From Lacibacter sp. H375 (lineage in GTDB: Bacteria; Bacteroidota; Bacteroidia; Chitinophagales; Chitinophagaceae), in the NCBI RefSeq assembly GCF_037892425.1, contig NZ_JBBKTT010000001.1:3968001-4032000 (forward strand): DNA of 64,000 nt, given 5' to 3'. The position numbers and the translations under genes are program-made. This document shows positions 8,876 to 18,802 of this stretch, piece by piece. Under the pieces are notes generated by a model that had not been told where the DNA came from, ran no database searches, and saw nothing but the letters and a program-made list of their open reading frames with translations. Every line of letters begins with the position of its first letter. Position 1 is the stretch's first letter.

Positions 8876-9901
8876 ATGCATAATGTAAATTTTCAAACAA
8901 GCTCAGCAAAAAGTATGTTGATGCTGTTTTTTTTATTCAATTGCAGTCACTCATTTCTGTTTGCTCAGAAAAACCGATACGGCATGGCTTTAACTGGTTC
9001 AGAGGGGAATTATGTGCTGAAAGATTCAGCTAAAATTTGTCCATTAATTTCAGGAGGTTGTGCATCATTGCCTGCAGATGCCTTTACAGTTCTTGCCCGT
9101 TACAAGCCTGATCTGATTAGTGAAAAAGATTATTCGCAATGCACTACGTTGAAGTTTACTTATAAGACGTATGATACCTTTTCGCTGTATATGGAAGTGG
9201 ATATTCCTAAACAGTCCAAAGGTCCGCATCCATTTATTATTTGGGTGCATGGAGGCGGATGGGCAAATGGCACACTCACTTCTTTTCAGAATCAATCAAC
9301 CTATTTGGCATCCAGAGGTATTGCAGGAGTAAGAATAAGTTACTCACTCATGTCGCAAGGTGGCACCTTTAACAAGGGTATGCAGGAGATGGCAGATGCA
9401 TTTGCTTTTGTGCAGGCGCATGCTGCAGAGTGGGGATTAGATATGACACGTTTTGGTTATGCAGGAGGATCTGCCGGCACTCCCTTAGCATCGTTAGCTG
9501 CTATGAAACAAAACGGGAACGGTTGTAAATTATTTATGGGCTGCAATGGAATTTATGATTTCACTGATAATCTTCAGGGAAGTTTTGGAAGAAGTTCTCC
9601 TTATCTGAAAGAATATCCCAAAAAAGAAAATCGTTCTGAAATTTCAGCGATTCATCATATCCCGAAAAAAGTTTCTGACATCCCCGGAGTGATTGTCTTT
9701 CATGGTACTGCAGACTTTACCATTTCCCATTTGCAGTCGGTTGCGCTTTGCGATGCTGTTTCGAAAAAAGGAGGGCATGCCGAAAAAAATATCTATGAAA
9801 ATTATGTGCATGCTTTTTATGGCAAAGGTGGTTCTGACAGGTATGAAGACATAACGTTGAAGATGTATGCCTTTGCACGCTCGGTGTTTAAGATGCAGTA
9901 A
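8876..9901 (+). CDS. Alpha/beta hydrolase (exported esterase, BD-FAE-like)
   Basis: Alpha/beta-hydrolase of 341 residues. The oxyanion motif HGGGW is in IIWVHGGGWANG, and the nucleophile elbow is GGSAG in GYAGGSAGTPLAS. The catalytic Asp is probably in FHGTADFTI and the His in NYVHAFYGKGG. The N-terminus holds a hydrophobic segment (MLMLFFLFNCSHSFLFAQ) starting at residue 14, so the true start may be the ATG at 8915 with that as a signal peptide; 8876 is the longest option. The family includes feruloyl and acetyl esterases of plant and algal polysaccharides. Neighbouring esterase and sulfatase genes suggest that it unmasks a substituted polymer. The substrate is not determined. Confidence 0.82.
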   Translation: MHNVNFQTSSAKSMLMLFFLFNCSHSFLFAQKNRYGMALTGSEGNYVLKDSAKICPLISGGCASLPADAFTVLARYKPDLISEKDYSQCTTLKFTYKTYDTFSLYMEVDIPKQSKGPHPFIIWVHGGGWANGTLTSFQNQSTYLASRGIAGVRISYSLMSQGGTFNKGMQEMADAFAFVQAHAAEWGLDMTRFGYAGGSAGTPLASLAAMKQNGNGCKLFMGCNGIYDFTDNLQGSFGRSSPYLKEYPKKENRSEISAIHHIPKKVSDIPGVIVFHGTADFTISHLQSVALCDAVSKKGGHAEKNIYENYVHAFYGKGGSDRYEDITLKMYAFARSVFKMQ

Positions 9902-10006
9902 CTTTCATGTACCTTGAGGTGATAGTTTTAATCAAAATTTATTGCAAAAAAAACAAGTCAGCACAACCGGTAACAGAAAATCAACAGATCATAAATAACC
10001 AATTCA

Positions 10007-11395
10007 ATGAAATCAATTCAAAAATTTTTCCTTCTGAGTTTTTTGTGCTGTGTTGTTGTGGCGCTCAACGCAGGAGAGCCTTTGTTCAAAGCAGCATCGT
10101 CTTTCACTGGTTCGGATTGGCAATATAAAAGCCATGAAAAAGTAACGGCAAAACAGAATGCCGCCGATCCAATAGTGAAGATGGAGGTTACGGCTGATCA
10201 TGCCGATTGGTTGTATAAACCTAACGAAAAAGTTGTGTTTAAAATTTCTGTGTTGCTGGATGGTAAGCCGATGAAAGGCGCAAAAGTTTATTATGAAATC
10301 GGACCTGAAAAAATGCCGTCAACTATTAAAAAGCAAGTTGAGCTCAATGGAGCGGAGTTGGTTATTGACGGTGGTACGATGCAAACAGGAGGGTTTCTCC
10401 GCTGCACAGCTACACTTGAACATGCAGGTAAAAAATACAGGGGCCTGGCAACGGCAGCTTTCAGTCCGGAAACAATAAAGCCAACCACTACGATGCCCGA
10501 TGATTTCAGCGCATTCTGGACAAAAGCAATTGCTGAAAATGCTAATATCCCAATGGATGCTAAGATCGAACCATTACCAAATCTGTCAAACGATAAAGTA
10601 AATGTGTTTCAGATAAATATTCAGAACCATAAACCAGGAATGCGGTTGTATGGTATTTTGTGTGTGCCCAAAGCGCCCGGTAAATATCCTGCTGTATTGA
10701 AAGTGCCCGGGGCCGGTGTGCGTGCTTATAAAGGCGATGTGAAACTAGCCGAGAAAGGAATCATCACACTTGAAATTGGTATCCACGGTATTCCTGTTAC
10801 GCTTGATTCTATGGTTTATGAAAACCTGAAATTCGGCGCATTGCTTGGATACCCTACATTTAACCTGGATAACCGTGATAATTATTTCTACAAACATGTT
10901 TACCTGGGTTGTTTACGTGCCAACGATTTTATTTTCTCGTTGCCCGAGTTTGATGGAATGAACCTTATGGTTGCAGGCGGAAGCCAGGGAGGCGCATTGT
11001 CAATTGTAACTGCGGCGTTGGACAAACGTGTAAAAGCACTTTCCTGTTTTTATCCTGCGCTGAGCGACTTAAACGGATATCAAAACGGAAGAGCAGGAGG
11101 CTGGCCTCACATGTTCAATAAAAAGGAAAATGCGAGCAAAGAAAAAATTGAGACTTCTCGTTATTATGATGTGGTGAATTTTGCACGTTTAATTATTGTG
11201 CCCGGATTTTATTCTTTTGGTTATAATGATGAAACCTGTCCGCCCACATCTATGTACGCATCTCTTAACAGTATATCAGCCCCTAAAACTTTTTATATTG
11301 TTAAAGAAACCGGGCATACCAGCAGTGCGGAACAACGAAATCAACAAACGGAGTTTATAGTAAAAGCGTTGAATGCTTCTAACGTGACAAAATAG
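10007..11395 (+). CDS. AXE1/CE7-like acetyl esterase, exported
   Basis: Exported esterase of 462 residues. A signal peptide (ends VVALNAGE) is followed by an N-terminal beta-rich domain of about 150 residues. The acetyl-xylan-esterase (AXE1, CE7-like) catalytic domain begins near PDDFSAFWTKAI. The nucleophile elbow is GGSQGG in MVAGGSQGGALSI. The acid is probably the Asp of FGYNDETCPPTS and the His that of VKETGHTSS, the order seen in CE7 enzymes. CE7 esterases deacetylate xylan oligosaccharides and other acetylated sugars. The extra N-terminal domain makes it longer than single-domain CE7 proteins of about 320 residues. The gene lies 61 bases before the sulfatase gene and is likely co-transcribed with it. 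Confidence 0.83.
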   Translation: MKSIQKFFLLSFLCCVVVALNAGEPLFKAASSFTGSDWQYKSHEKVTAKQNAADPIVKMEVTADHADWLYKPNEKVVFKISVLLDGKPMKGAKVYYEIGPEKMPSTIKKQVELNGAELVIDGGTMQTGGFLRCTATLEHAGKKYRGLATAAFSPETIKPTTTMPDDFSAFWTKAIAENANIPMDAKIEPLPNLSNDKVNVFQINIQNHKPGMRLYGILCVPKAPGKYPAVLKVPGAGVRAYKGDVKLAEKGIITLEIGIHGIPVTLDSMVYENLKFGALLGYPTFNLDNRDNYFYKHVYLGCLRANDFIFSLPEFDGMNLMVAGGSQGGALSIVTAALDKRVKALSCFYPALSDLNGYQNGRAGGWPHMFNKKENASKEKIETSRYYDVVNFARLIIVPGFYSFGYNDETCPPTSMYASLNSISAPKTFYIVKETGHTSSAEQRNQQTEFIVKALNASNVTK

Positions 11396-11456
11396 CAATG
11401 ATAATGCGAACCCGGTATTTTTAGACAAAAAGAAATAAACAAGCAAAAATTATCAA

Positions 11457-13088
11457 ATGCAAAACAAACTTTCTTTTTACATGCTACACTTTGGGCTGTT
11501 ATGTCTTGCATCGATAGCCGGTTATTCGCAAACAATGAAAGTTGAAAAAAAACCAAACGTATTGTTTATTGCTGTTGATGATTTAAAGCCATTATTAGGA
11601 TGCTACGGCGATGCCATTATCAAAACACCTAATATTGATCGTATTGCCAAAAGAGGTACAGTTTTCATGTCGAATTATTGTCAACAGGCTGTTTGTGGTC
11701 CCACACGTGCCAGCATCATGACCGGCATGCGACCCGACTATACCAAAGTATGGGATTTGAAAACTAAGATGCGGGATATGAATCCGAACATTCTGACAAT
11801 GCCCCAGCATTTTGCTGCCGATGGATATAGTACCCAAGGCATTGGAAAAGTATACGACCCACGTTGCGTGGATAATAAATCAGATGCTCCATCATGGACG
11901 GTTCCGTTTTACAACTCCAGCAGCAATTATTTTCCAACCGAAAACGGACGACCGGCTTTGGGTCGGTATCAGTTAAAAGAAACAAAGGAATTAGCTGAAA
12001 AATATCGAAAGGAAGGACTTGAGAAAGGATTGAATCAGAAAGATCTTTCCGATTTTGTGGTAAGTAAAGTTCGACCCACTGTGGAATATGTTGATGTGCC
12101 GGATAACGCTTATGAAGATGGCGCTAATGCTCTGCAATCAAAAGATATTCTGGTTCAGTTAAAACAAAAAAATCAACCTTTCTTTCTTGCAGTTGGTTTT
12201 TCAAAACCACATCTTCCTTTTGTGGCACCAAAGAAGTATTGGGATATGTACAACCGTGATCAATTACCTCTCGCACCGCATCAGGAAAAACCGCTAAATG
12301 CAGTTGATATCGCTTTTCATGATGCGGGTGAAATACGTGCTTACACTGATATTCCACAAATAATCGAAACGACTAAACAGAAAAATTTTGGGCTCACGTT
12401 GCCCGTTGACAAACAAAGGGAATTAATTCATGGTTATTATGCAGCCGTTTCATACATGGATGCACAGGTAGGTATTTTGCTTAATACACTCGATTCATTG
12501 GGACTTACTGAAAATACCATTATTGTATTATGGGGCGATCATGGCTGGCATTTAGGCGATCATAATCTGTGGTGCAAGCACTCCAATTTTGAACAGGCAA
12601 CCCGCACGCCGATGATTATTTCAGCACCAGGTATAAAACCTTCTGTTACAAATTCGAGTTCTGAATTTGTCGATATTTTTCCAACACTTTGCGAATTGGC
12701 TAAGATTGAAGTGCCAGTGCATCTGGATGGAAAAAGTCAGGTAGCAGTTATGAAAAATCCGGCGCTAAAAGTGAAAGAGTTTGCTGTAAGCCAATATCCA
12801 CGAAGTATGAAAAAAGAACAAGCTGCTCAATTGGGGTATAGCAATACAAGTTTAATGGGCTATTCTATTCGCAATGATCGCTATCGTTTTACCGTTTGGA
12901 TGGGAAATAATTTTCGCAGTAATCTGCCATACAACGAAAAACTTTTAGTTGCCACTGAGTTATACGATTACGAAAAAGATCCATTGGAAAAAGTGAATGT
13001 GGCAAGCGAAAAACAATATGCAGCTGTAAGTAAAGAAATGAAAATGCAAATGCTGGTTTTTTTCAAATCGCAGGAAAGAAGTAATTAA
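11457..13088 (+). CDS. Secreted S1 sulfatase, iduronate-2-sulfatase-like
   Basis: Formylglycine-dependent sulfatase of 543 residues with a signal peptide (ends GYSQT). The metal-binding start is NVLFIAVDDLKPLLGCYG (Asp41, Asp42). The sulfatase signature C-x-P-x-R is CGPTR, with Cys80 the residue to be converted to formylglycine. The second metal site is in VLWGDHGWHLGDHNLW. The KTPNIDRIAKRG and SKPHLPF segments resemble iduronate-2-sulfatase, a subgroup of family S1. Such enzymes remove sulfate from uronic acids of glycosaminoglycans or algal polysaccharides, which supports the view that region A attacks a sulfated uronan. No maturase gene is in the window. A terminator-like hairpin follows at 13210. 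Confidence 0.9.
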   Translation: MQNKLSFYMLHFGLLCLASIAGYSQTMKVEKKPNVLFIAVDDLKPLLGCYGDAIIKTPNIDRIAKRGTVFMSNYCQQAVCGPTRASIMTGMRPDYTKVWDLKTKMRDMNPNILTMPQHFAADGYSTQGIGKVYDPRCVDNKSDAPSWTVPFYNSSSNYFPTENGRPALGRYQLKETKELAEKYRKEGLEKGLNQKDLSDFVVSKVRPTVEYVDVPDNAYEDGANALQSKDILVQLKQKNQPFFLAVGFSKPHLPFVAPKKYWDMYNRDQLPLAPHQEKPLNAVDIAFHDAGEIRAYTDIPQIIETTKQKNFGLTLPVDKQRELIHGYYAAVSYMDAQVGILLNTLDSLGLTENTIIVLWGDHGWHLGDHNLWCKHSNFEQATRTPMIISAPGIKPSVTNSSSEFVDIFPTLCELAKIEVPVHLDGKSQVAVMKNPALKVKEFAVSQYPRSMKKEQAAQLGYSNTSLMGYSIRNDRYRFTVWMGNNFRSNLPYNEKLLVATELYDYEKDPLEKVNVASEKQYAAVSKEMKMQMLVFFKSQERSN

Positions 13089-13902
13089 ATATTTACAATC
13101 GAAACAGTCATGTTCATATTGCTGAATACTTTGCCAAGAAGAGCTGAATAAAATATTTGTTATGATGTTACATTCGCAACATAGTAGTTCAAACGGCAAT
13201 CTTCGAATCATGGTGCATCATATTTATGGTGCACCATTTTTATCAGTCATGTAGAAGAAGTGAATGTTCTTATATCATCACCTGTGGTTTATTGCTTTTT
13301 AACTGTGCCAAATACAAGGAGCCTGGTTGTAATCCATCTTTTATTGCTTCCTTTCCATTCAACATCTGACCTGCCTTTCAAACAGCCATCATTTTTTTCA
13401 CTTTTTAATTCCATTCAAAAAGTTTTGTAAGAAAAATAATGAAAGGAGTAAATCCACTATTTTTTTAATGCGAAAATGAAAATGGCAAGTACAGATCGGG
13501 TGAAAAAATAAATTCTCATTATAAGATTTCGTTTTTTTTGATGATATGAACATACATGCAAGAATTGCTGAATAGTTAGCTAATATCACGCCTTGGGTTT
13601 TCCCTTTCAAAAAAGAACTTCGCTTTCATAACAAAGTACGTACGCTATAGAATTGGCATAAATCCCAATTATAACAGAAAGTATATCCGTTTATCTGTTA
13701 CAGCGTAAGTGCTCATCCAACACTATCTGAGTAAAATTGTTTTGCGCAGCAGCAACAGGAAACTGATCAGCAAAACAACAATGAACAGATACTACCCAAT
13801 AATCACACATTAATAGAAAAGAGTTGTAAAGGCGATTGCCGTTCCATGGCTTTTCATTAACCATGTATTGATTATTTATTATAAACCACTAAAAATTGTT
13901 TC
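13089..13902. other. Intergenic region before the PL8 gene
   Basis: About 810 bases without a convincing gene. The first part holds the hairpin at 13210-13242. The rest is A+T-rich, with short open frames on both strands that lack coding character. The promoter of the PL8 gene must lie in the right-hand part, but I cannot point to a clear Bacteroidota -33/-7 pair. Confidence 0.5.
13210..13242 (+). terminator. Probable intrinsic terminator after the sulfatase gene
   Basis: Eight-base inverted repeat (13210-13217 with 13230-13237) followed by TTTTTAT. It lies 120 bases past the sulfatase stop and would end the polysaccharide operon transcript. Confidence 0.5.
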
Positions 13903-16900
13903 ATGAAAAAACTTTTATTAGCACTTATTATTTGTTGTTTTTTACACGGTGCAAGGGCACAAACATTTAACAGCAGCACAATTCCTACGCTCTGGACAAC
14001 ATCGGGCTCAAACACTTTGTCCTTAAGCAGCACTCATTATAAAGGAGGAACTCAATCGCTAAAATGGGCAGCAATACACGACCAGGTGCTAACTGTTGAT
14101 ATAAACTATACTGCATCTCAAACCGGTTCAAGTAACGCAATCACACATTTTTATTTATACTCCAGCGGGGCCACAACCGACACACTATACCTGAGGTTTT
14201 TTGACGCCGACGGAAGTGTCAAGCGAACCGGTCGGATATTGCTCAATTTTAATGGCTGGCGAGATTACCATAGAAGCCTGGTTGAAGATTATGGAGGAAA
14301 TAATAATTTGCCCGGGTTTAATCTTGATAAGATTGAGTTTACTTTTAAACGATCAGGATCTTTTGAAAGTGCAAAAAATATCTGGATAGATGAAGTGAAG
14401 TGGATTGGTGATTCCGGAAGACGTTTCCCCGGTCCGCATATGCAATTGGATCTTGATCAGTTTGATGTAACATCTTCGATGGCCGGTGGCTGGCCTTTAG
14501 AGAGCTGGTTAAACAGCCCAGATATTCCTGAAACGAGTCCTACTACTGCGGAGATTAACGGCATAAGTGCTGTAGCTTCAAGAGTTAGTACTGCAACCAG
14601 TCCATCCGGTTTGCCAAGTTTACAGCAAGCAATCAGTTATTATAATACAAGCAACATTTCCGAAAGCAATGGGGTAATAATCGGCAGAGGATTATTGTAT
14701 CTGCATGATCAGGATACCTTGACAAAGCTCGCCGCTTATTGCAGCAGGTTTGCAAGGGAAGGCGATAGCTCTCGTTTGGTTTTATTTACAAAGTATCTGA
14801 TTGATCAAGGTTTGGCAGAAGGTGGCAGAAATGTAATGGAAACAAATTCTTACACAAATGCAAGAAACTTCAGTAATTACTTTTTCGATGCGCTGGCTAC
14901 AGGTTATTATACAGGATCAGTAAGAACTGATGTGATCAAGATGTTGAAATGGTCGAATGAGTACAATAAAATCTATACAAGTGGATTTATAATCAGGAAT
15001 AACACTGATTATTTGTATGTGAAATGGAATCATGTTCTTCGTTTAGCGCTATTAGGTAACAGTGCACAAGCAACCAGAGATTTAAAATCTATTTCGAGAT
15101 ATATGGAGTTGTTTATGGAGCCGTATGATGGCGGAAGAGACGGATTAAAACCAGACGGGGTGAGTTTCCATCACCGATCGCAGTATGCGCATTACATGTA
15201 TGCTTATGAAGCATGGATAGCCGCTGCTGACCAGTTTAAAGAAACACCATTCCGGATTTCCAGAAAAGCCTATGATCTCATAACGTTTGCTGTAAAATCG
15301 CTTTACCTCGAAGGTAATAAAGGCGTGGTTCGGTCTAATGCTTCTTCGGGAAGACTTCCGTTTACATCTAATATAGCAGTAGACGGTACGTTCTTCAAAA
15401 GGCTGATTACGGTGGGAGGAGATGTGCTTGGCCGGTCTCAGGATGATAGCCTCGCAGCTCATTACAATTACTTTTTTAAGAACCAAACTTATACAGGAGT
15501 GCCGGTTATAAATTTAGATGGTTTTCATCAGTTTAATTATGGTCAGATGGGTGTTAAGCGGCATCAAAAATGGATAGCAGTACAAAAAGGCTTAACTGAT
15601 AAAATGTTCGGTTCAGAAATTTACTCTAGCGATAACCGTTATGGCAGATATCAAAGTTACGGGGCATTAGAAGTTTTATATGAAAATCTTGATACAACTG
15701 GTTACAGACCCAATGGAGCAGGATGGGATTGGAATGTGGTGCCCGGTGCTACAACGGTTCATCTGCCCTACACAAGCTTAAGGCCATATGCGGGAGGCAC
15801 ACGAACAGAATATCAGGCAGCCAGTTTTGCCGGAGCCTTAGCAGCAGGTGCTCACGGAATTTTTGCGATTGATTTTGTGCAGGATCCGAATAGTAATTAT
15901 GATGGTAACAATCTAACTTTCCGTAAATCGGTTTTTACTTTTGATACAATAATGGTTTGCCTTGGTTCAAAAATTAGTGGAAATGGTGGAACCAGCGGAC
16001 TAGTAGCAACTAATCTCTTTCAGTCAATCGATACGTTGAAGCATCCGGGTATTTATATCAACTCAGCAACGCTAACAACAACATCAACCTTAAATACAAC
16101 GCTGTCATTATCTCAGGCAAACTGGATTGTTAACGCACAAACTACGGGCTTTTATGTTCCGCAAGGTGCTGGTGAAATAAAAGTCTTCAGAGGTAGTCAG
16201 ACCACACCTCTGGAGTCGAGTAACTCAGGTTCTGCAACTGCAACAGCAAATGCAAGCAAAGCTTGGATCAGTCACGGTGCCAGTCCGGTTGATTCCGGTT
16301 ATCTGTTTGCAGTGGTGCCGGGAACTACTCCCGTTAAAATGTCGGCACTTGCCGATTCGATTGAGCAGGGCAAGGTTTACGAAGTATTGGCTAAAACAAA
16401 CAACCTGCATGTTGTAAAATACATACCTGAAAAAATTACCGGATATAGTTTTTTTGAGGCCGATACTGCCGTAAACATTGGTTTTATAAAAAGTGTAAGC
16501 AACCATTGTTTAATAACCGCCAGAGAATCGGGTGATACATTGATTTTACGAATTGCTAATCCGGATTTGAATACTGTTCCGAATGCAGAACCTACCATCG
16601 ATTGGCTTTCAACGCCGTCAAATGTTTCTGTTACATTGTCGAGAAGATGGCGGGTGTTGGGAAGCGTTTCCTCCGGCACCGGAAATTCTGTGAATTCACT
16701 TAATAATTTTGACGATATCAAGCTCGACTTTGTGTTAAACCAAGGAAATTATACAGAGGTAAAACTTATAAGAGATGAATCTGAAATGGGATATGGTGTA
16801 TGGGATGCAGGCGAGGATATCTGGTTTTACGATCTTTCTACTGTAACAGAAAATGGAAGCACAATATTTAGTTCTGCAACACCTGTCGCATCTGTCTCAT

Positions 16901-17946
16901 CGTCTACTGCATATGGATTTCTGCCTTATCCACCGTCGCCTTCATTATCAAGAGTAAGCTTAGGCTCGCAAGGGAACGGAAGCTTTGAGCGAATTGGTTC
17001 AGGATTCAATAAAAAAATCAGGATTGTTGCAAACTCAGCAAGTTTGAACAAATTATCTGCTTACAATATTGGTGGCAGCAGTGTGACCAGTATGTTTTTT
17101 ACACTTACGTTTGCACAAACAGGGACAAACGGCAACTGGATATTAGGTATTGGAAATAATCCAATTACTTCATTGTTTACCAACAGCACTAATTTGAGCT
17201 CAAATACGTATACCGACGGTATTTTCGGAGCACTTCGGTTTGATCTTGGTAGTAGCAATATCTCTTTCAAATACCGAAAGAAAGATGCTTCAAATACTGT
17301 TTCATTTGTAGAAGTGAATCAAACCACGTTTGTAAGAACGAACGAAAATTTCGTTGAATTTTATGTGAACAACTCAAGCTCATCAAAAAGCTACACACGC
17401 AGAGGGCAACCATATACTGTCTCAGCTGGTTGTTATCATTTGTGGGTTAATAACAGCAGGGTATCTCTGCCGGTTGTGAATTACAACATACCTTCTACCG
17501 AGCTGGCAATTGGCAACCCGGTGAATGCATTTTTTATCACCAGTACCGGTAACACATTGCCAAGCAATAACAGCGCAACATTAACAGTGGCTGATATGCA
17601 GGCGAGATATCAAAATGAAGGACAGTCGTCTTCAAACCTGCCCATTGTTAACGTAAGCGGTACAGGAAATTCATCAGACAGATGGCCGGGAGTTATTCCT
17701 AACATAGACGGAGATCTGCAAGTGTATCCTAATCCTGCATCTGGTTTAGTTAATGTACAGTACTATTCAACTGTTTCGAAACGTATACCGATTAAACTCG
17801 TTAACACGACCGGTGTAATTTGTTCTGAAAATATTGTTGAAGTAAAAGCGGGTGTGAATGTTTTATTGCTGAATCTTAAAACAGTTACACCAGGGATATA
17901 TATCGTTCAGGCCGGTGAAAAAAATGTCAGATTGGTTGTTCAATAA
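13903..17946 (+). CDS. PL8 polysaccharide lyase (chondroitinase ABC type) with T9SS sorting domain
   Basis: Large secreted lyase of 1347 residues. Order: signal peptide (1-20, ends ARAQ); a jelly-roll Lyase_N-like domain (about 20-170) ending in WIDEVKWIG; the alpha/alpha-toroid catalytic domain (about 190-560); the PL8 beta-sandwich domains (about 570-950); a further region of about 960-1250 with a LamG-like look; and a C-terminal T9SS type A sorting domain (about 1270-1347, starts VYPNPASGLVNV). In DGVSFHHRSQYAHY, His424 and Tyr431 have the 7-residue spacing of the catalytic H501/Y508 of Proteus chondroitinase ABC. GRYQSYG and WDWNVVPGATTVHLP also match that enzyme type. It should cleave chondroitin- or hyaluronan-like uronans outside the cell. 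It is the only protein here with a recognisable T9SS tag. Confidence 0.9.
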   Translation: MKKLLLALIICCFLHGARAQTFNSSTIPTLWTTSGSNTLSLSSTHYKGGTQSLKWAAIHDQVLTVDINYTASQTGSSNAITHFYLYSSGATTDTLYLRFFDADGSVKRTGRILLNFNGWRDYHRSLVEDYGGNNNLPGFNLDKIEFTFKRSGSFESAKNIWIDEVKWIGDSGRRFPGPHMQLDLDQFDVTSSMAGGWPLESWLNSPDIPETSPTTAEINGISAVASRVSTATSPSGLPSLQQAISYYNTSNISESNGVIIGRGLLYLHDQDTLTKLAAYCSRFAREGDSSRLVLFTKYLIDQGLAEGGRNVMETNSYTNARNFSNYFFDALATGYYTGSVRTDVIKMLKWSNEYNKIYTSGFIIRNNTDYLYVKWNHVLRLALLGNSAQATRDLKSISRYMELFMEPYDGGRDGLKPDGVSFHHRSQYAHYMYAYEAWIAAADQFKETPFRISRKAYDLITFAVKSLYLEGNKGVVRSNASSGRLPFTSNIAVDGTFFKRLITVGGDVLGRSQDDSLAAHYNYFFKNQTYTGVPVINLDGFHQFNYGQMGVKRHQKWIAVQKGLTDKMFGSEIYSSDNRYGRYQSYGALEVLYENLDTTGYRPNGAGWDWNVVPGATTVHLPYTSLRPYAGGTRTEYQAASFAGALAAGAHGIFAIDFVQDPNSNYDGNNLTFRKSVFTFDTIMVCLGSKISGNGGTSGLVATNLFQSIDTLKHPGIYINSATLTTTSTLNTTLSLSQANWIVNAQTTGFYVPQGAGEIKVFRGSQTTPLESSNSGSATATANASKAWISHGASPVDSGYLFAVVPGTTPVKMSALADSIEQGKVYEVLAKTNNLHVVKYIPEKITGYSFFEADTAVNIGFIKSVSNHCLITARESGDTLILRIANPDLNTVPNAEPTIDWLSTPSNVSVTLSRRWRVLGSVSSGTGNSVNSLNNFDDIKLDFVLNQGNYTEVKLIRDESEMGYGVWDAGEDIWFYDLSTVTENGSTIFSSATPVASVSSSTAYGFLPYPPSPSLSRVSLGSQGNGSFERIGSGFNKKIRIVANSASLNKLSAYNIGGSSVTSMFFTLTFAQTGTNGNWILGIGNNPITSLFTNSTNLSSNTYTDGIFGALRFDLGSSNISFKYRKKDASNTVSFVEVNQTTFVRTNENFVEFYVNNSSSSKSYTRRGQPYTVSAGCYHLWVNNSRVSLPVVNYNIPSTELAIGNPVNAFFITSTGNTLPSNNSATLTVADMQARYQNEGQSSSNLPIVNVSGTGNSSDRWPGVIPNIDGDLQVYPNPASGLVNVQYYSTVSKRIPIKLVNTTGVICSENIVEVKAGVNVLLLNLKTVTPGIYIVQAGEKNVRLVVQ

Positions 17947-17965
17947 GATTTATTTGGAGCAACGG

Positions 17966-18000
17966 GAGAGCCAGTCGAAAGGGCTGGCTCTCTTATAAAA
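17966..18000 (+). terminator. Intrinsic terminator of the PL8 gene
   Basis: Perfect 9-base stem (17966-17974 with 17984-17992) with a 9-base loop, then TTATAAAA. It lies 20 bases past the PL8 stop codon. Confidence 0.75.
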
Positions 18001-18210
18001 ACCCTGGCAAATATCTAGAACTAAGTAAAGTGAAAGTTTAAAGCTGTACAGGACTGTTATTTACATAAAGCATTTTTACGACGATTAACATTCGATCTGA
18101 AATGTTTGTTTAGTTTATGCTTTATACCAATTCATATAAAAGTGTGCTCTAAAAAGCTCATAATACCACGATTTAAAATATTCGCACTAGCGGTAGTCAT
18201 CCCGACTGTA

Positions 18211-18246
18211 AAAGAGCTTCACTGCAAGGTGAGGCTTTTGTTTTTC
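18211..18246 (+). terminator. Terminator-like hairpin without an obvious gene
   Basis: Imperfect stem of about 11 pairs (18211-18222 with 18229-18240, including G-U pairs), followed by GTTTTTCTG. It is a second stop for readthrough, or the end of an unrecognised short RNA. Confidence 0.4.
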
Positions 18247-18336
18247 TGAGCAATTGCTGTCGCCAAGATGCGAAATAGAGACGACCAGATTGGCAATCAA
18301 AGCAACCAACGCAACTCTTCAAACGATATATAATCA

Positions 18337-18405
18337 CAAAAAAAGCCTGGCCACATTTTAAAGCATTGCCATTTGTATGTTGGTGCTTCAAAATGTAATC
18401 AGGCT
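18337..18405 (-). terminator. Probable terminator of the YtxH/PA2169 operon
   Basis: Imperfect 21-base inverted repeat (18344-18364 with 18385-18405; four mismatches) with a run of seven A on its left side. On the minus strand this reads as a hairpin followed by a T tract, just past the stop of the YtxH gene. Confidence 0.55.
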
Positions 18406-18432
18406 CAAAAAAATAATAGTGACCAGACTGGT

Positions 18433-18744
18433 TTAAGAAAACTGCTCCTTTACGCCGGCTTTCATTGAAGCAGCTTTCTCTTTTCCGGCCTGCATCAAAT
18501 CACCTGTCTCTTCTTTAAGATCTTCGTATTTGTTTACTAAACCATCTTTTACGTTGCGATACTTATCACCGACAGTTCCTTTGAACTTATTCAGCTGATC
18601 GTTTACACCGTTCATTAAGTCGGTGCTCTTTTGTGAAATTGCTTTCCTGGTTTCTGAGCCTTTATCCGGCGCAAATAAAATTCCCAATACTGCACCTGCA
18701 GCTACACCTGCTAAAAAGCCCGCTACTACGTTGTTTGCTTTCAT
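18433..18744 (-). CDS. YtxH domain protein (small general-stress protein)
   Basis: Protein of 103 residues. Residues 5-28 form a Gly/Ala-rich membrane segment, followed by the conserved FAPDKGSETRKAISQKS motif of YtxH proteins and an amphipathic Lys/Glu-rich helical tail. The family is stress-associated in many bacteria; no biochemical activity is established. It is the last gene of a minus-strand set (19288-19746, 18803-19276, 18433-18744), ending at the hairpin at 18344. Two related YtxH genes lie at 32055 and 41978, the latter sharing APDKGSETRK almost exactly. Likely anchored in the inner membrane. Confidence 0.88.
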   Translation of the reverse strand: MKANNVVAGFLAGVAAGAVLGILFAPDKGSETRKAISQKSTDLMNGVNDQLNKFKGTVGDKYRNVKDGLVNKYEDLKEETGDLMQAGKEKAASMKAGVKEQFS

Positions 18745-18802
18745 GACTGTTTGATTTAAGTGTTTACTAAATAGTTGTAATTAGAATAACATCGAAACAT
18801 GT

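Larger units (their letters stand above)
17947..18432. other. Convergent intergenic region with several hairpins
   Basis: About 490 bases between the PL8 gene (+) and the YtxH gene (-). It contains the PL8 terminator at 17966, a second + strand terminator-like hairpin at 18211, and a long imperfect hairpin at 18344-18405 serving the minus-strand operon. No gene is evident. The 18211 hairpin has no known gene before it, so a short RNA between about 18020 and 18245 is possible but unsupported. Confidence 0.5.
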
